Source of the DNA: Photobacterium sp. DA100
GTDB taxonomy: Bacteria; Pseudomonadota; Gammaproteobacteria; Enterobacterales; Vibrionaceae
Length of the DNA stretch: 64,000 nucleotides
Assembly (NCBI RefSeq): GCF_029223585.1
Contig: NZ_CP119424.1
Span: 1,488,001-1,552,000 of the forward strand
Reading direction: 5' to 3'
Numbering within the stretch: position 1 is the first letter of the stretch; each line of letters begins with the position of its first letter. The notes below the pieces were generated by a model. The model was not told where the DNA came from. It worked only from the letters and a program-made list of their open reading frames with translations, and did not search any database. Below, in pieces: positions 39,847 through 49,435 of the stretch. The translations under genes and the position numbers were made by a program.

Positions 39847-41295
39847 CTACAAACCGCCCATTAGGGTATATTTAGTCTCCAGAAAATCTTCCATTCCTTG
39901 CCTTGCGCCTTCACGGCCCAGGCCTGACTCTTTAACCCCACCAAAAGGCGCGGCCTCAGTGGAGATCAAGCCTTCATTGATACCAACCATCCCATACTCC
40001 AGTGCTTCGCTGAATTTAAAAGCACGGGACAGTGATTGGGTATAGGCATAGGCCGCCAGCCCCGAGCTGGTGTGGTTGGCCCGACGGATCACATCAGCGT
40101 CGTCACTGAAGCGGAACAAGGCTGCAACCGGACCAAAAGTTTCTTCCGTGGCAATCCGCATGGTGTCATCCATTTCCGTCAATACCTGCGGCGGGAAGAA
40201 ATGGGTACCTTCTGGCTGGGGCTCACCATAGGCGAGCTTAGCCCCCTTGGCCTGCGCATCGTCGACATGAGCTTGAACTTTCTCGACCGCGGCAGCATTG
40301 ATCAGAGGCCCAAGGTTCGCGCCGGGCTCAAAGCCATCAGCGACTTTCAGAGCTTTGACCCTGTCGACCAACTTGGCTGCGAATTCGTCATAGATACTGT
40401 TATGGACATAAATACGGTTGGCGCAAATGCAGGTTTGCCCGGCATTGCGGAATTTGGCAATCATGACGCCATCGATGGCTTTGTCGAGATCAGCATCATC
40501 GCACACAATGAACGGGGCGTTGCCACCCAGTTCTAAGGCTAACTTCTTCACCGTATCAGCCGACTGTGACATCAAGAGCTTGCCGACACCCGTTGAACCG
40601 GTAAACGAAATTTTCTTCACTGTCGGGCTTTCGGTCAGCGCACCGCCAATGGCTACCGCATCACCCGTGATCACGCTAAACAAACCGGCAGGGATCCCGG
40701 CTCTACCGGCCAACTCAGCCAGCGCCAGCGCCGTCAGCGGTGTATCCGGCGCCGGTTTGAGTACCACCGCACAACCCGCAGCAAAGGCAGGACCACATTT
40801 ACGGGTGATCATCGCGGCCGGGAAATTCCATGGTGTGATAGCCCCGACCACACCAATCGGCTGCTTGGAAACCAAAATTCGCGCATCTGGTTTATGACTA
40901 GGTATTAACTCACCATAGGCGCGTTTCGCTTCTTCGGCATACCATTCGACGAAGCTCGCGGCATAAGTTATCTCCCCCTTGGCTTCCGCCAGCGGTTTCC
41001 CTTGCTCAGAGGTCAGGATGGTTGCCAAATCTTCGGTATTTTCGACAATCAGTTCATACCAGCGGCGCAATACTGTCGCCCGCTCTTTTGCCGTTCGTGC
41101 CGCCCAGTCGCCCTGAGCCTTATCGGCCGCATGAATAGCCGATGATGTTTCCTGTTTGCCCAACGCAGGCACTGTGGCTATCAACTCTCCTGTTGAAGGG
41201 TTAGTCACCGGTGAACAGGCATCATCAATCGCGGTCACCCAGTTACCTGCCACGTAGCAGGCCTGTTTCAATAATTGGGGATCATTAAGCTTCAC
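39847..41295 (-). CDS. gabD: NAD(P)-dependent succinate-semialdehyde dehydrogenase
   Basis: A 482-residue aldehyde dehydrogenase. The catalytic Glu lies in LELGGNAPFIV and the catalytic Cys in FRNAGQTCICANR; the cofactor loop FTGSTGVGKLL and TPWNFPAAMITRK are intact. GabD-type signatures (EQGKPLAEAKGEI, GINEGLISTEAAPFGGVKES) favour succinate semialdehyde over other aldehydes. It starts at GTG (41295) with GAGAGGAAT upstream. No gabT or gabP is adjacent, so it works alone here in GABA or related catabolism. Confidence 0.92.
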   Translation of the reverse strand: MKLNDPQLLKQACYVAGNWVTAIDDACSPVTNPSTGELIATVPALGKQETSSAIHAADKAQGDWAARTAKERATVLRRWYELIVENTEDLATILTSEQGKPLAEAKGEITYAASFVEWYAEEAKRAYGELIPSHKPDARILVSKQPIGVVGAITPWNFPAAMITRKCGPAFAAGCAVVLKPAPDTPLTALALAELAGRAGIPAGLFSVITGDAVAIGGALTESPTVKKISFTGSTGVGKLLMSQSADTVKKLALELGGNAPFIVCDDADLDKAIDGVMIAKFRNAGQTCICANRIYVHNSIYDEFAAKLVDRVKALKVADGFEPGANLGPLINAAAVEKVQAHVDDAQAKGAKLAYGEPQPEGTHFFPPQVLTEMDDTMRIATEETFGPVAALFRFSDDADVIRRANHTSSGLAAYAYTQSLSRAFKFSEALEYGMVGINEGLISTEAAPFGGVKESGLGREGARQGMEDFLETKYTLMGGL

Positions 41296-41545
41296 GGAAT
41301 ATTCCTCTCGACGGCATCAGTTTATGTTACAGCATAATGACTTAGCGGAAATTAATGAAGTTAGCTTGATCGTGTTTTCTCACACTGGTGACAATTTATG
41401 ACTGAGTACCCCGACAATTCGTCACATCTGCTCACAAAATAGTAACCAACTAATTATATCAGCACATTGAATACGATTGCGTCGGCATACACAGTCAATT
41501 ACTCTGTTTGAACAAAGACAAATACACACAACAAAAGACAATCTA

Positions 41546-42469
41546 ATGAAACGCGAACACAACTATCCGATCGGGACACCGGGCAAGCCATGGGGCGATG
41601 AAGAAAAAGCACAATGGCTGGCACAAACAACCATCAAGCGCTCATACCAGCAAGAAGTCGTCTCTAAAATCCAGGCGCTTGAAACAGACTTCGACCTCTT
41701 CCAGTACGGCGCACTAAGCTACGACATCGATAAATACCCACTCTTAGCCATCAAAACCCGCAACTGGGATAGCAGCAAACCAGTTGTGCTGGTAACCGGT
41801 GGCGTGCATGGTTACGAAACCAGTGGGGTACACGGTGCGCTGCAGTTCGCTGCAACCAAAGCTGCGCAATACAGTGACCGCTTCAATATTGTGATTGCCC
41901 CTTGCGTGAGTCCATGGGGCTATGAAGTGATCAACCGCTGGAACCCGAACACCGTCGATCCAAACCGCTCCTTCTACGCTGACAGCCCTTCCGAAGAAGC
42001 GGCCAACCTGATGAAAATGGTTGCGAGCCTTGACGGTAAAGTATTGGTGCACATCGACCTGCATGAAACCACAGATACCGATGAGCTGGAGTTCCGCCCT
42101 GCCCGCGAAGCGCGCGACGGCAACCTGTATATTGAAGACGGGGTACCCGATGGTTTCTACACCGTAGGCGATACGGAAAACCCGCAGCCGGCCTTCCAGA
42201 AGGCGATCATTGATTCGGTGCGCAAGGTGACCCATATCGCGCCACCGGACGCCGATGGCAACATCATTGGCAGCCCAGTTCAGCAAGAAGGCGTGATCAA
42301 CTACCCGCTCAAGGCTCTGAGCCTATGTAATGGTATGACTGACTGTACCTATGGCACCACAACGGAAGTCTACCCAGACAGTGACCGTGCAACACCAGCG
42401 CAGTGTAATGACGCGCAAGTCGCCGCCATCACAGGAGCGCTTGACTACGTTATCGAACAGTTGGGCTAA
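41546..42469 (+). CDS. M14-family (AstE/AspA-like) zinc deacylase or carboxypeptidase
   Basis: A 307-residue cytoplasmic protein. Zinc ligands appear in GGVHGYETSG (His and Glu) and VLVHIDLHETTD (His), with a likely catalytic Glu in TTTEVYPDSD. This is the layout of M14 metallocarboxypeptidases and succinylglutamate desuccinylase/aspartoacylase proteins. No signal peptide. The substrate is not evident. I use the ATG at 41546; an earlier frame start lacks support. Divergent from gabD, which may hint at a shared regulator. Confidence 0.8.
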   Translation: MKREHNYPIGTPGKPWGDEEKAQWLAQTTIKRSYQQEVVSKIQALETDFDLFQYGALSYDIDKYPLLAIKTRNWDSSKPVVLVTGGVHGYETSGVHGALQFAATKAAQYSDRFNIVIAPCVSPWGYEVINRWNPNTVDPNRSFYADSPSEEAANLMKMVASLDGKVLVHIDLHETTDTDELEFRPAREARDGNLYIEDGVPDGFYTVGDTENPQPAFQKAIIDSVRKVTHIAPPDADGNIIGSPVQQEGVINYPLKALSLCNGMTDCTYGTTTEVYPDSDRATPAQCNDAQVAAITGALDYVIEQLG

Positions 42470-42506
42470 TTGTCGCTCCGCGTTAGCGACCGACGCCGAG
42501 CACATA

Positions 42507-42535
42507 TAAAGCAGGAGCGAAGCGCTCCCGCTTTA
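42507..42535. terminator. Hairpin after the M14 deacylase gene
   Basis: TAAAGC-A-GGAGCG / CGCTCC-C-GCTTTA with one mismatch. Weak T content downstream. Likely terminator of the deacylase gene. Confidence 0.5.
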
Positions 42536-42610
42536 TCCCACCACCAATTCAATAAAGCATCTATAATTTAAGACTTTAACAAAACCAAACTAAGTCGAAT
42601 TTAGGTGGCT

Positions 42611-44140
42611 ATGCGCATACTCATTGTTGTCACATTGGCGGTCGTCATGGGCGCGTGCGCGACAACCGACCCTGCCATTTATTCTCATAGTCTGCAAAAT
42701 TGCCTCAGCCACTTATCCGCGTTCAAAAAAGAGGTGAGGCGGCAACAAGTCTCCGACGTACAAGTTGTTAGCCATCAGGCATTTCCCTACCTCGCCTTTG
42801 ACCGCTTTAGCCAATCGCAACTAGCGGGGATCGTCACCGTTAAAGACCGCAGCCAGTGGCTCGACTATACGGCACAACTTGCCGCCCGCCAGCGCCAGGC
42901 CGAGTTCAACAACCTGGTTGTTAACCACTTCGAGCTCCCCGTACTGGATCACTGCGCAAGCAAGCTCACCGAAGAGGCAAAACACAATGACCGAGTCTGG
43001 TCAGCAATTGTCCAGCAAGAGATCACCATTGCTGATAGCTACGAGCCATGGCTCCGCGTGTTTGGTCTCTACCCGATCAGTAGCCAGCTAGCTCAGTCAG
43101 CCATCGACAAAGAAAAGAAGAGGATCTTGCTCGGATTCCACGTGCCAGAACGGAGCCAGCCCACCGTTCAGTACCGGCTAGCGCAGAGGCCGACCGAAAC
43201 AAACCTGCTAGCCCGCGCGACAAATACCCAAACTCCGAGGGCAAACACCACCATAAACCAAACACAAATAGAAGCATGGTTCAACCGTGCCCTTTCTGAT
43301 TCCACGTTGGACTGGCCCATGCTGAGCGACAGCCAGGTTTCACAGCTGCATCTCCACTACGCCCCCTTGATTGCCGTGGAGCAAAGCTCGGATATAGCCT
43401 TTCGGCCCGAGGATAATATCCCGGGAGCCGTACGCTATTTGCCACTGGAGCAAAAGCCAGCAGTCGATACCTCACAGCCGGCCATCTACCTGCACCACAG
43501 TTATACCCGGCTGTATGGCAAGACATACCTCCAGCTAAACTACAGCCTTTGGTTTGCCAACCGCACACCGACCTCATTGCTTGATCCCTACGCCGGACAA
43601 TTTGACGGGGTATTGCTAAGGCTCACTCTCGATCACCGTGGCCGGCCCCTGCTGTTAGATTCAATCCACCACTGCGGTTGCTACCACATGGTTTTCAACC
43701 TGAGCGAAAATTTCACTTTTGCCAATGCCCCCCCCGATATCGAAACACCTTTGCTGTTTGAGCGCATCGTTCCTTCATATGACGCAATGCCACCGTCATG
43801 GTCGGTGACCCTGTCACATGGCGAGCATATGATCAAGCAGGTGGATTGGCATGAGCAAGACCCAGCCACGGGAGCTCAAACCCAAGCTCTCAAGCCTATC
43901 GACTATGATCAATTACGCCAACTGCCCACCAACAAGCAGAATACGATTAGCCTCTTCGATCATCGGGGATTACTGCCTAGCAGCGAGCGCCTAGAGAGTA
44001 CCTACCTATGGCCATTCGGCATTCCATCTGCGGGGGCGACACGCCAGCTGGGCCACCATGCCATTGCCTTTATCGGCATTCGCCATTTCGACCAGCCTCG
44101 ATTATTTGAACAGATTGTCCGTCCGGTCAACGCTCCCTAG
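42611..44140 (+). CDS. Uncharacterised lipoprotein
   Basis: About 509 residues with a lipoprotein signal peptide (VVMGAC, acylated Cys16). The mature protein is rich in Tyr, His and Gln, soluble, and shows no domain I recognise; a CGCYH segment near residue 360 is conspicuous. The ATG at 42611 follows AGG with 5-bp spacing and gives a normal lipoprotein signal; a GTG two codons earlier is less likely. Probably anchored in the outer membrane facing the periplasm. Confidence 0.65.
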   Translation: MRILIVVTLAVVMGACATTDPAIYSHSLQNCLSHLSAFKKEVRRQQVSDVQVVSHQAFPYLAFDRFSQSQLAGIVTVKDRSQWLDYTAQLAARQRQAEFNNLVVNHFELPVLDHCASKLTEEAKHNDRVWSAIVQQEITIADSYEPWLRVFGLYPISSQLAQSAIDKEKKRILLGFHVPERSQPTVQYRLAQRPTETNLLARATNTQTPRANTTINQTQIEAWFNRALSDSTLDWPMLSDSQVSQLHLHYAPLIAVEQSSDIAFRPEDNIPGAVRYLPLEQKPAVDTSQPAIYLHHSYTRLYGKTYLQLNYSLWFANRTPTSLLDPYAGQFDGVLLRLTLDHRGRPLLLDSIHHCGCYHMVFNLSENFTFANAPPDIETPLLFERIVPSYDAMPPSWSVTLSHGEHMIKQVDWHEQDPATGAQTQALKPIDYDQLRQLPTNKQNTISLFDHRGLLPSSERLESTYLWPFGIPSAGATRQLGHHAIAFIGIRHFDQPRLFEQIVRPVNAP

Positions 44141-44238
44141 CTACGCCTGAGAGTCTGGCAAGATGAAAAGGTATTAGGATTGGTGTTAGGATAAGCTTTT
44201 GCTTTATCAGTCTGTTTTCGCCAGTAAAGGAGCTACCT

Positions 44239-45528
44239 GTGCAAACCTCTTTCATTGATGGTGATGTACTCTACCGTCAGCATATTTTCGAAGTCCCTCT
44301 GGATTACAGCCAACCGGATGCACAAACAATCTCTGTCTTTGCCCGTGAGGTTGTCGATCTTGGCCGCCAAAACGAGGAGCTTCCTTGGTTGGTTTATTTC
44401 CAGGGTGGTCCGGGGTTCCCTTCGCCTCGTCCGGACAGCCGCTCGGGTTGGCTCAAGCGGGCGCTGCAGCAATACCGCGTTTTGCTGCTAGACCAACGCG
44501 GTACCGGCAACAGCACAGTTATCAGCCATCAAACACTGGCACACCTGTCAGCTTCCGAGCAAGCCGACTACCTGAGCCTTTTCCGCGCTGACAACATTGT
44601 CCGTGATGCCGAAACCATCAGGGTGAAGCTAGGGGTACAGCAATGGGCAACGTTAGGCCAAAGCTTCGGCGGCTTTTGCTCGCTGACGTACCTCTCTTTC
44701 TTCCCGCAGAGTTTAAGCCGCGCCTATATTACCGGTGGTGTCCCCTCGCTGACCCGCCACGCCGATGAGGTTTACCAGGCGACCTATCAGCGGGTGCAAG
44801 ACAAGAACGATGCCTTCTTTGCCCAGTTCCCATCCGCTCAGGCGCAATGCCAAAAGATTGCCGATCACTTGCTGGATAACGACGTTCGCTTGCCTAACGG
44901 TCAGCGCTTTACTGTCGAGCAGTTCCAGATGATAGGGATCAACCTTGGCCGCAGTAGTGCCAATGTGCCGATGTACTACCTGCTCGAAGAGGCGTTTGTC
45001 GAGGCTAACGGCAAGGAAACCCTCAGCTATAGCTTCCTCAACGCCATGCTGGCCGAACAAAGCTACCAAACCAACCCTATCTATGCGATTTTGCATGAGT
45101 CTATTTATTGCCAGCACACGGCCTCTAATTGGTCGGCGCACAGGGTACGTGATAATTTCCCACAGTTTAATTACCACACAGGCGGCAAATTCCAATTTAC
45201 GGGGGAAATGGTTTATCCGTGGATGTTTGACCAATTCGAGTGCCTGGTACCACTGAAAGACGCCGCCAATTTGCTTGCCGAACGCACCGACTGGGATGAT
45301 TTATATGATGTTGAAGCCCTGGCGGACAATCGCGTACCGGTCGCCTGCGCGGTCTATGCCGAAGATATGTATGTAGAGATGCAGTACTCGCTGGAAACGC
45401 TTAAAGGTATCCCCAACAGCAAAGCTTGGATCACCAACGAGTACGAGCACAATGGCCTGCGAGCCGACGGTGAGCGCATTCTCGACAAGCTGATCCAATT
45501 GGCTGACAGTGTAGCAAACCTGCCGTAA
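44239..45528 (+). CDS. Alpha/beta hydrolase, prolyl-aminopeptidase-like (S33)
   Basis: A 429-residue hydrolase. The oxyanion motif appears as YFQGGPGFPSP, the nucleophile elbow as LGQSFGGFCS, DQRGTGNS precedes it, and a C-terminal NEYEHNGLRADG provides the likely His. These are features of proline iminopeptidases, which remove N-terminal proline from peptides. A long helical cap lies between about residues 150 and 320. GTG start at 44239 with a strong AAAGGAG. No signal peptide. Confidence 0.88.
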   Translation: MQTSFIDGDVLYRQHIFEVPLDYSQPDAQTISVFAREVVDLGRQNEELPWLVYFQGGPGFPSPRPDSRSGWLKRALQQYRVLLLDQRGTGNSTVISHQTLAHLSASEQADYLSLFRADNIVRDAETIRVKLGVQQWATLGQSFGGFCSLTYLSFFPQSLSRAYITGGVPSLTRHADEVYQATYQRVQDKNDAFFAQFPSAQAQCQKIADHLLDNDVRLPNGQRFTVEQFQMIGINLGRSSANVPMYYLLEEAFVEANGKETLSYSFLNAMLAEQSYQTNPIYAILHESIYCQHTASNWSAHRVRDNFPQFNYHTGGKFQFTGEMVYPWMFDQFECLVPLKDAANLLAERTDWDDLYDVEALADNRVPVACAVYAEDMYVEMQYSLETLKGIPNSKAWITNEYEHNGLRADGERILDKLIQLADSVANLP

Positions 45529-45751
45529 TAGATGATAGCGAGTCCCTGTGTGGCACGTTTTCACACTCCACATGGGGACAGCTGTGCAGCTAACTGATTT
45601 AAAAACCTTTTTCCACCAGAGTTTTGCAAGGATTCTGTCAGTATTTCTGAATCTTCGCTGAATTGCTGCCAATAAACCACTTCGTGATCACCGTTAAACA
45701 GTAAACTTAGTCTTAGTAACTCCCCCTTCGCTAAATAGATACAGGAAACCT

Positions 45752-47620
45752 ATGACTTCCCTACGACTGTTGACCACACTGTGCTTGGCAGCCTTTGCCG
45801 CCTCTCCCGCCATGGCGCAAAACACCCAGTATGAAAACATTGTTGAGAGCCGTGCCAAAATCGACAATAAGGTGGTTTTAGGCCGCACAGAGCTCGTTTA
45901 TTTTCCTGCTATTGATTCGCTCAGTGACATTGGGGTTCCGGCCAAAATTGATACCGGTGCTGATTCAACTTCTATCCATGCCGAGAACATTGTCATTACC
46001 ACTAATGAACCGGCCTTCGATGGATTAAAAGGCGACGAGCTGCTCGATGCTATTGCCGTTGAATACGATGCTCTCGGCACTACCCAGCTGCGTGACCGAG
46101 AGGACAAAACCAATATCATGGTCAGCTTTGACATCAGGCACCCTTATACCGGGGAGTTGATCCGACTTGAAAAACCGCTATTCCGCTTAGCTATGATCAA
46201 AAGCCGAGGCGATGGTCATTTGGCCCGCCCGGTAGTTGAGCTCGACCTGACCATCGCGGGGCAAACAGTCCGCACCGAAGTCAACCTGACAAACCGTGAC
46301 AAGTTTTCCTACCCTATCCTGATCGGCAAAACGTTCCTGCGTGATACCGCTTGGGTCGATGCCGGGTTCAATTATCTTCAAGCGCAACCTGACGCCCACA
46401 TTATCGGCCGTAAGGAAAGAGCAACCATAGGCAACGTACCGCTGGATGTCAGCACCACCTTCGAAAGCCGGTACAGTATTTTACACGCCCTGGATATTAA
46501 GGTTGATGAAAAGAAAAAGGCTGTAAGCTTCACTCTTGAAGGTCGAGATAAATCCCGCCAAGCGATGACCCTGCCGCTTAGCCGCATGCTTCGCTTTAGC
46601 AATGCACAAAGGCCAATGGTCTATTTGCCGGTCAAAGTGGGGAACGTAGAGCAATATATTCAGGTCTATCTGAAAGATCGCTCGAAGAACCAGAGCCAGT
46701 TACGCTTGGGGACTGAGGCGCTTAACCAGTATTTCGTGGTCAATTTAGGGGCTAGCTATCTCGGTAAGTCGGACCTAGCTCCTATCTCATCGGTCGCCAA
46801 AGATGATTCAATATTGATGATCAGCGGTGAGGAAACCATCAACATCGACGGGGTGAGTATCAACGCCGGTCCTTCAGGCCTTATCAAGACGCCATTGCTG
46901 AAAGTCTCGCAGATTGACGAAAGTCGCTCCGAGTATGGTCGGATGATCCAGTACACCATCAAGGACACCAATGGCAAAACTCACCAACTGGACAAGCCGC
47001 TTAAGAGAAAAGTACGGGTGGGTGATCAAGTCCGGCCGATAGTCGGGACTGAAATTTCACTGCCATCCTCACTGCTCCTTCGTGACATTGCCCTGGAAAC
47101 TCAAGAGCAAGACGATAGCACGTACAGTAAGCTAGAGATCAGCCCGGATTTGATCCCAGGCGCTTTGTTAGTCAATACCCGCACCACCCAGCTTCTCGAC
47201 AAGCATGCGCCTAGCCAGGCCGGTTATATCGAGCAACTGAAGATGGACAATATGCAGTTCCCGGTCAAACTGGATACTGGCGCAGATGTTAGCTCCATGC
47301 ATGCCACCGACATCAAAACCTTCGAAGAAAATGGCAAGGAGATGGTCACCTTCACCTACAGTAACCACCAAGGTGACCAGAAGATCTATACGCGTGAAGT
47401 CGTGAAAACCATGCGGATTAAAGCCCGTGCCGGAGAAAAACCAAGCACGCGTTATGTTGTGAATATGACGGTGAATTTGGATGGAATGGAAAAAGAAATC
47501 AAGGTTAACCTGCGCGACCGAAGCCGGTTCGAGTACAGCATGATTTTGGGCAAGAACTTCCTCAAGCACAATATCGTGGTCAGCAGTGATGAGCAATTTA
47601 TCCTGACCAAGAAAAAGTAG
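45752..47620 (+). CDS. Exported four-repeat retropepsin-like protein
   Basis: A 622-residue protein with a signal peptide (cleavage near PAMA, residue 22). Repeat 1 (about 35-215) has VPAKIDTGADSTSIHAENI and ends in NRDKFSYPILIGKTFL. The last repeat (about 480-620) has PVKLDTGADVSSMHATDI and ends in DRSRFEYSMILGKNFL. These are DTGA motifs of the PF05618-type family (called ATP-dependent zinc protease but retropepsin-like in fold). Two middle copies (about 230-340 and 350-470) keep the closing strands but have lost DTGA. Probably a periplasmic aspartyl protease-like or scaffolding protein. No rimK gene is adjacent. Confidence 0.8.
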   Translation: MTSLRLLTTLCLAAFAASPAMAQNTQYENIVESRAKIDNKVVLGRTELVYFPAIDSLSDIGVPAKIDTGADSTSIHAENIVITTNEPAFDGLKGDELLDAIAVEYDALGTTQLRDREDKTNIMVSFDIRHPYTGELIRLEKPLFRLAMIKSRGDGHLARPVVELDLTIAGQTVRTEVNLTNRDKFSYPILIGKTFLRDTAWVDAGFNYLQAQPDAHIIGRKERATIGNVPLDVSTTFESRYSILHALDIKVDEKKKAVSFTLEGRDKSRQAMTLPLSRMLRFSNAQRPMVYLPVKVGNVEQYIQVYLKDRSKNQSQLRLGTEALNQYFVVNLGASYLGKSDLAPISSVAKDDSILMISGEETINIDGVSINAGPSGLIKTPLLKVSQIDESRSEYGRMIQYTIKDTNGKTHQLDKPLKRKVRVGDQVRPIVGTEISLPSSLLLRDIALETQEQDDSTYSKLEISPDLIPGALLVNTRTTQLLDKHAPSQAGYIEQLKMDNMQFPVKLDTGADVSSMHATDIKTFEENGKEMVTFTYSNHQGDQKIYTREVVKTMRIKARAGEKPSTRYVVNMTVNLDGMEKEIKVNLRDRSRFEYSMILGKNFLKHNIVVSSDEQFILTKKK

Positions 47621-47640
47621 TCCCTCACTCACATCGTCAA

Positions 47641-47670
47641 TAACAAAGGAGCTTTTCAGCTCCTTTGTTA
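47641..47670. terminator. Bidirectional terminator between protease-like and CHRD genes
   Basis: Perfect stem TAACAAAGGAGCT / AGCTCCTTTGTTA, followed by TTTCC on the plus strand; lies between convergent genes. Confidence 0.75.
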
Positions 47671-47709
47671 TTTCCCCAAAACGTTCAAGCAATGGCCTAA
47701 AGGCCTTCC

Positions 47710-48981
47710 CTACTGTATCTGTCCTCGCACCTCGCCACTTGGCACATCCGGTGTATGAACATTAAGGTAATGGCCTGCCGACAATAGTTTCTCTGCGGTT
47801 TCATCGTCAATCTCAACCTCACCAGGGCTTCGCCAAGTTGACGCCCCATCTTGCTCCAAACTTACAACGACCCCACCGTTAGTACCCGCCTCACCCTCGT
47901 GAACATGGGCGGCCACGGCATCATCTAAGTCAGTTGTATAAACAAGAACAGAAAGCAGGTTAGTTTGCGCATCAAACCAGACGTAACCATCACCAGAGCC
48001 ATCAGTCTCCACGGGAGGCACCTCCTGATCGCCACCGAGCTCAAAGGCAAACAGCGTCACCGAGCTTGGGAAAATCTGGCCTCTCAGCTCCCCGCTTGGC
48101 ACACCGGGCGTGTGAACATTAACGTAGTGACCGCCCTCTAGTAACAGGTCAATAATATCAGCCTCGAGTGAAGCCCCGTCAGGTGTTTGCCACACATTCG
48201 GATCATCGGTGTTCTGCTCAAGAACGACCACGACACCGCCATTCTGACCAACCCCTCCCTCATGAATATGGGCAGCAACCGCATCTTCTACGCCCGTAGT
48301 CAGCACTTTCAAGTTCACAGCATTAGTGGCGGTATTAACCGTCGCATAACCATTCCCGAAGGCATCAGTATCTACTGCCGGTACTTCTTGTCGACCGCTA
48401 AGTACAAAAGCCAATATTGCTGTGTCGCTATCAACGATCTGCCCTCTTACTTCACCTGATGGCGTCTGCTGGGTATGCACATTGATATACCACTCTTCAT
48501 TGAGCAGCATATCGGCTTGTTCTGCGGTAATCTCAACGTCTTTAACCGACATCGTACCATCACCATTATCGACAAACTCAAAGGCCACCGGCCCATTCTC
48601 ACCTATCATTCCTTGGTGAATATGGGCGGCAACCACACCCTCAACGCCACTGACGTCAATATCAGCTGACAATAGGAACCTGTCTTCATCGTTTGTCCCA
48701 TCATCGCCGTCATCACCATTGTTTTTATATGGTGTGTTGATACTCTCTTGCTCGTCGACTCTGTCACCTGATGACACTTCACTTATCGTTACATTCAAAA
48801 AACCATCATCATGACTCTTTTCGATCAGTAGAGTCACCACGCCAAAGGCCATTGCTTCAGTACCAACGGGAGGCACTTCTTGAGCACCTGACAGAGTGAC
48901 ATCGAATGTTATTTCTTCATCATGACAACCGACCAATGAAGAAACGGCTACCAGCAACAACCAAATCAAGTGTTTACCCAT
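47710..48981 (-). CDS. Lipoprotein with three CHRD domains
   Basis: A 423-residue lipoprotein (SLVGC signal; start at 48981 preceded by GGAGGGGG). Three tandem CHRD domains are obvious: each has a QEVPPV or QEVPAV opening, a VAAHIH or VAAHVH-EG centre, and a closing NVHT-PSGE-RGQI. The first domain has an acidic, Asp-rich insertion (DGDDGTNDED). CHRD domains were named after chordin; bacterial ones are cell-surface or secreted and of unknown function. The His-rich centres could bind metal. Monocistronic. Confidence 0.88.
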   Translation of the reverse strand: MGKHLIWLLLVAVSSLVGCHDEEITFDVTLSGAQEVPPVGTEAMAFGVVTLLIEKSHDDGFLNVTISEVSSGDRVDEQESINTPYKNNGDDGDDGTNDEDRFLLSADIDVSGVEGVVAAHIHQGMIGENGPVAFEFVDNGDGTMSVKDVEITAEQADMLLNEEWYINVHTQQTPSGEVRGQIVDSDTAILAFVLSGRQEVPAVDTDAFGNGYATVNTATNAVNLKVLTTGVEDAVAAHIHEGGVGQNGGVVVVLEQNTDDPNVWQTPDGASLEADIIDLLLEGGHYVNVHTPGVPSGELRGQIFPSSVTLFAFELGGDQEVPPVETDGSGDGYVWFDAQTNLLSVLVYTTDLDDAVAAHVHEGEAGTNGGVVVSLEQDGASTWRSPGEVEIDDETAEKLLSAGHYLNVHTPDVPSGEVRGQIQ

Positions 48982-49277
48982 ACCCCCTCCAACACCAACA
49001 ACTGATTCATGTTGCAAAGTGTAGTTGTCTGGTCATGCCTCAAAAGCCATACACTGAATCACAACTGAGACTGTATGCGCAGGAGTAAGAAAAGTCCTAA
49101 TCCGCAGATGTTTAAAAGCCTAGGATTGGCAATTGAAATTAAAGCAAATAGCTAAGACAAAGAGAGACTTGTATATGGTGGTATGTCCACGAAAGTAAAT
49201 CATTGTCAAAGTGCAGGACTTTTTGCGTCGATTAATTACAATTAATTAGTTAATGAATACTATCTTAGGGAATGAGT

Positions 49278-49391
49278 ATGAACACTCGGAAACTGGTGTG
49301 GTCCATAGCAGGCATGCTGATTACGTTTCCAACACTGGCTGTTGGTATCTCAGAGTGGCTCCACTGTCCGCTCATTGAACTCATGTACTAA
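49278..49391 (+). CDS. Candidate 37-residue membrane peptide
   Basis: A short frame with AGGG 7 bp before the ATG: MNTRKLVWSIAGM start, then hydrophobic LITFPTLAVGI and a polar tail ending in LIELMY. The layout is that of a single-span small membrane protein, N-terminus positively charged. It fills most of an otherwise empty gap. No homologue known to me, and small frames can be accidental. Confidence 0.4.
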   Translation: MNTRKLVWSIAGMLITFPTLAVGISEWLHCPLIELMY

Positions 49392-49435
49392 TCATGGTGT
49401 TCAACACCGGACAGCGGAACGCACTCACGCCTTCA

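Noticed and set aside
45542..45579. Imperfect hairpin after the prolyl-aminopeptidase-like gene
   Set aside because: GTCCCTGTGTGG pairs with CCACATGGGGAC at 10 of 12 positions, but there is no T-tract and the loop is large; function too uncertain.
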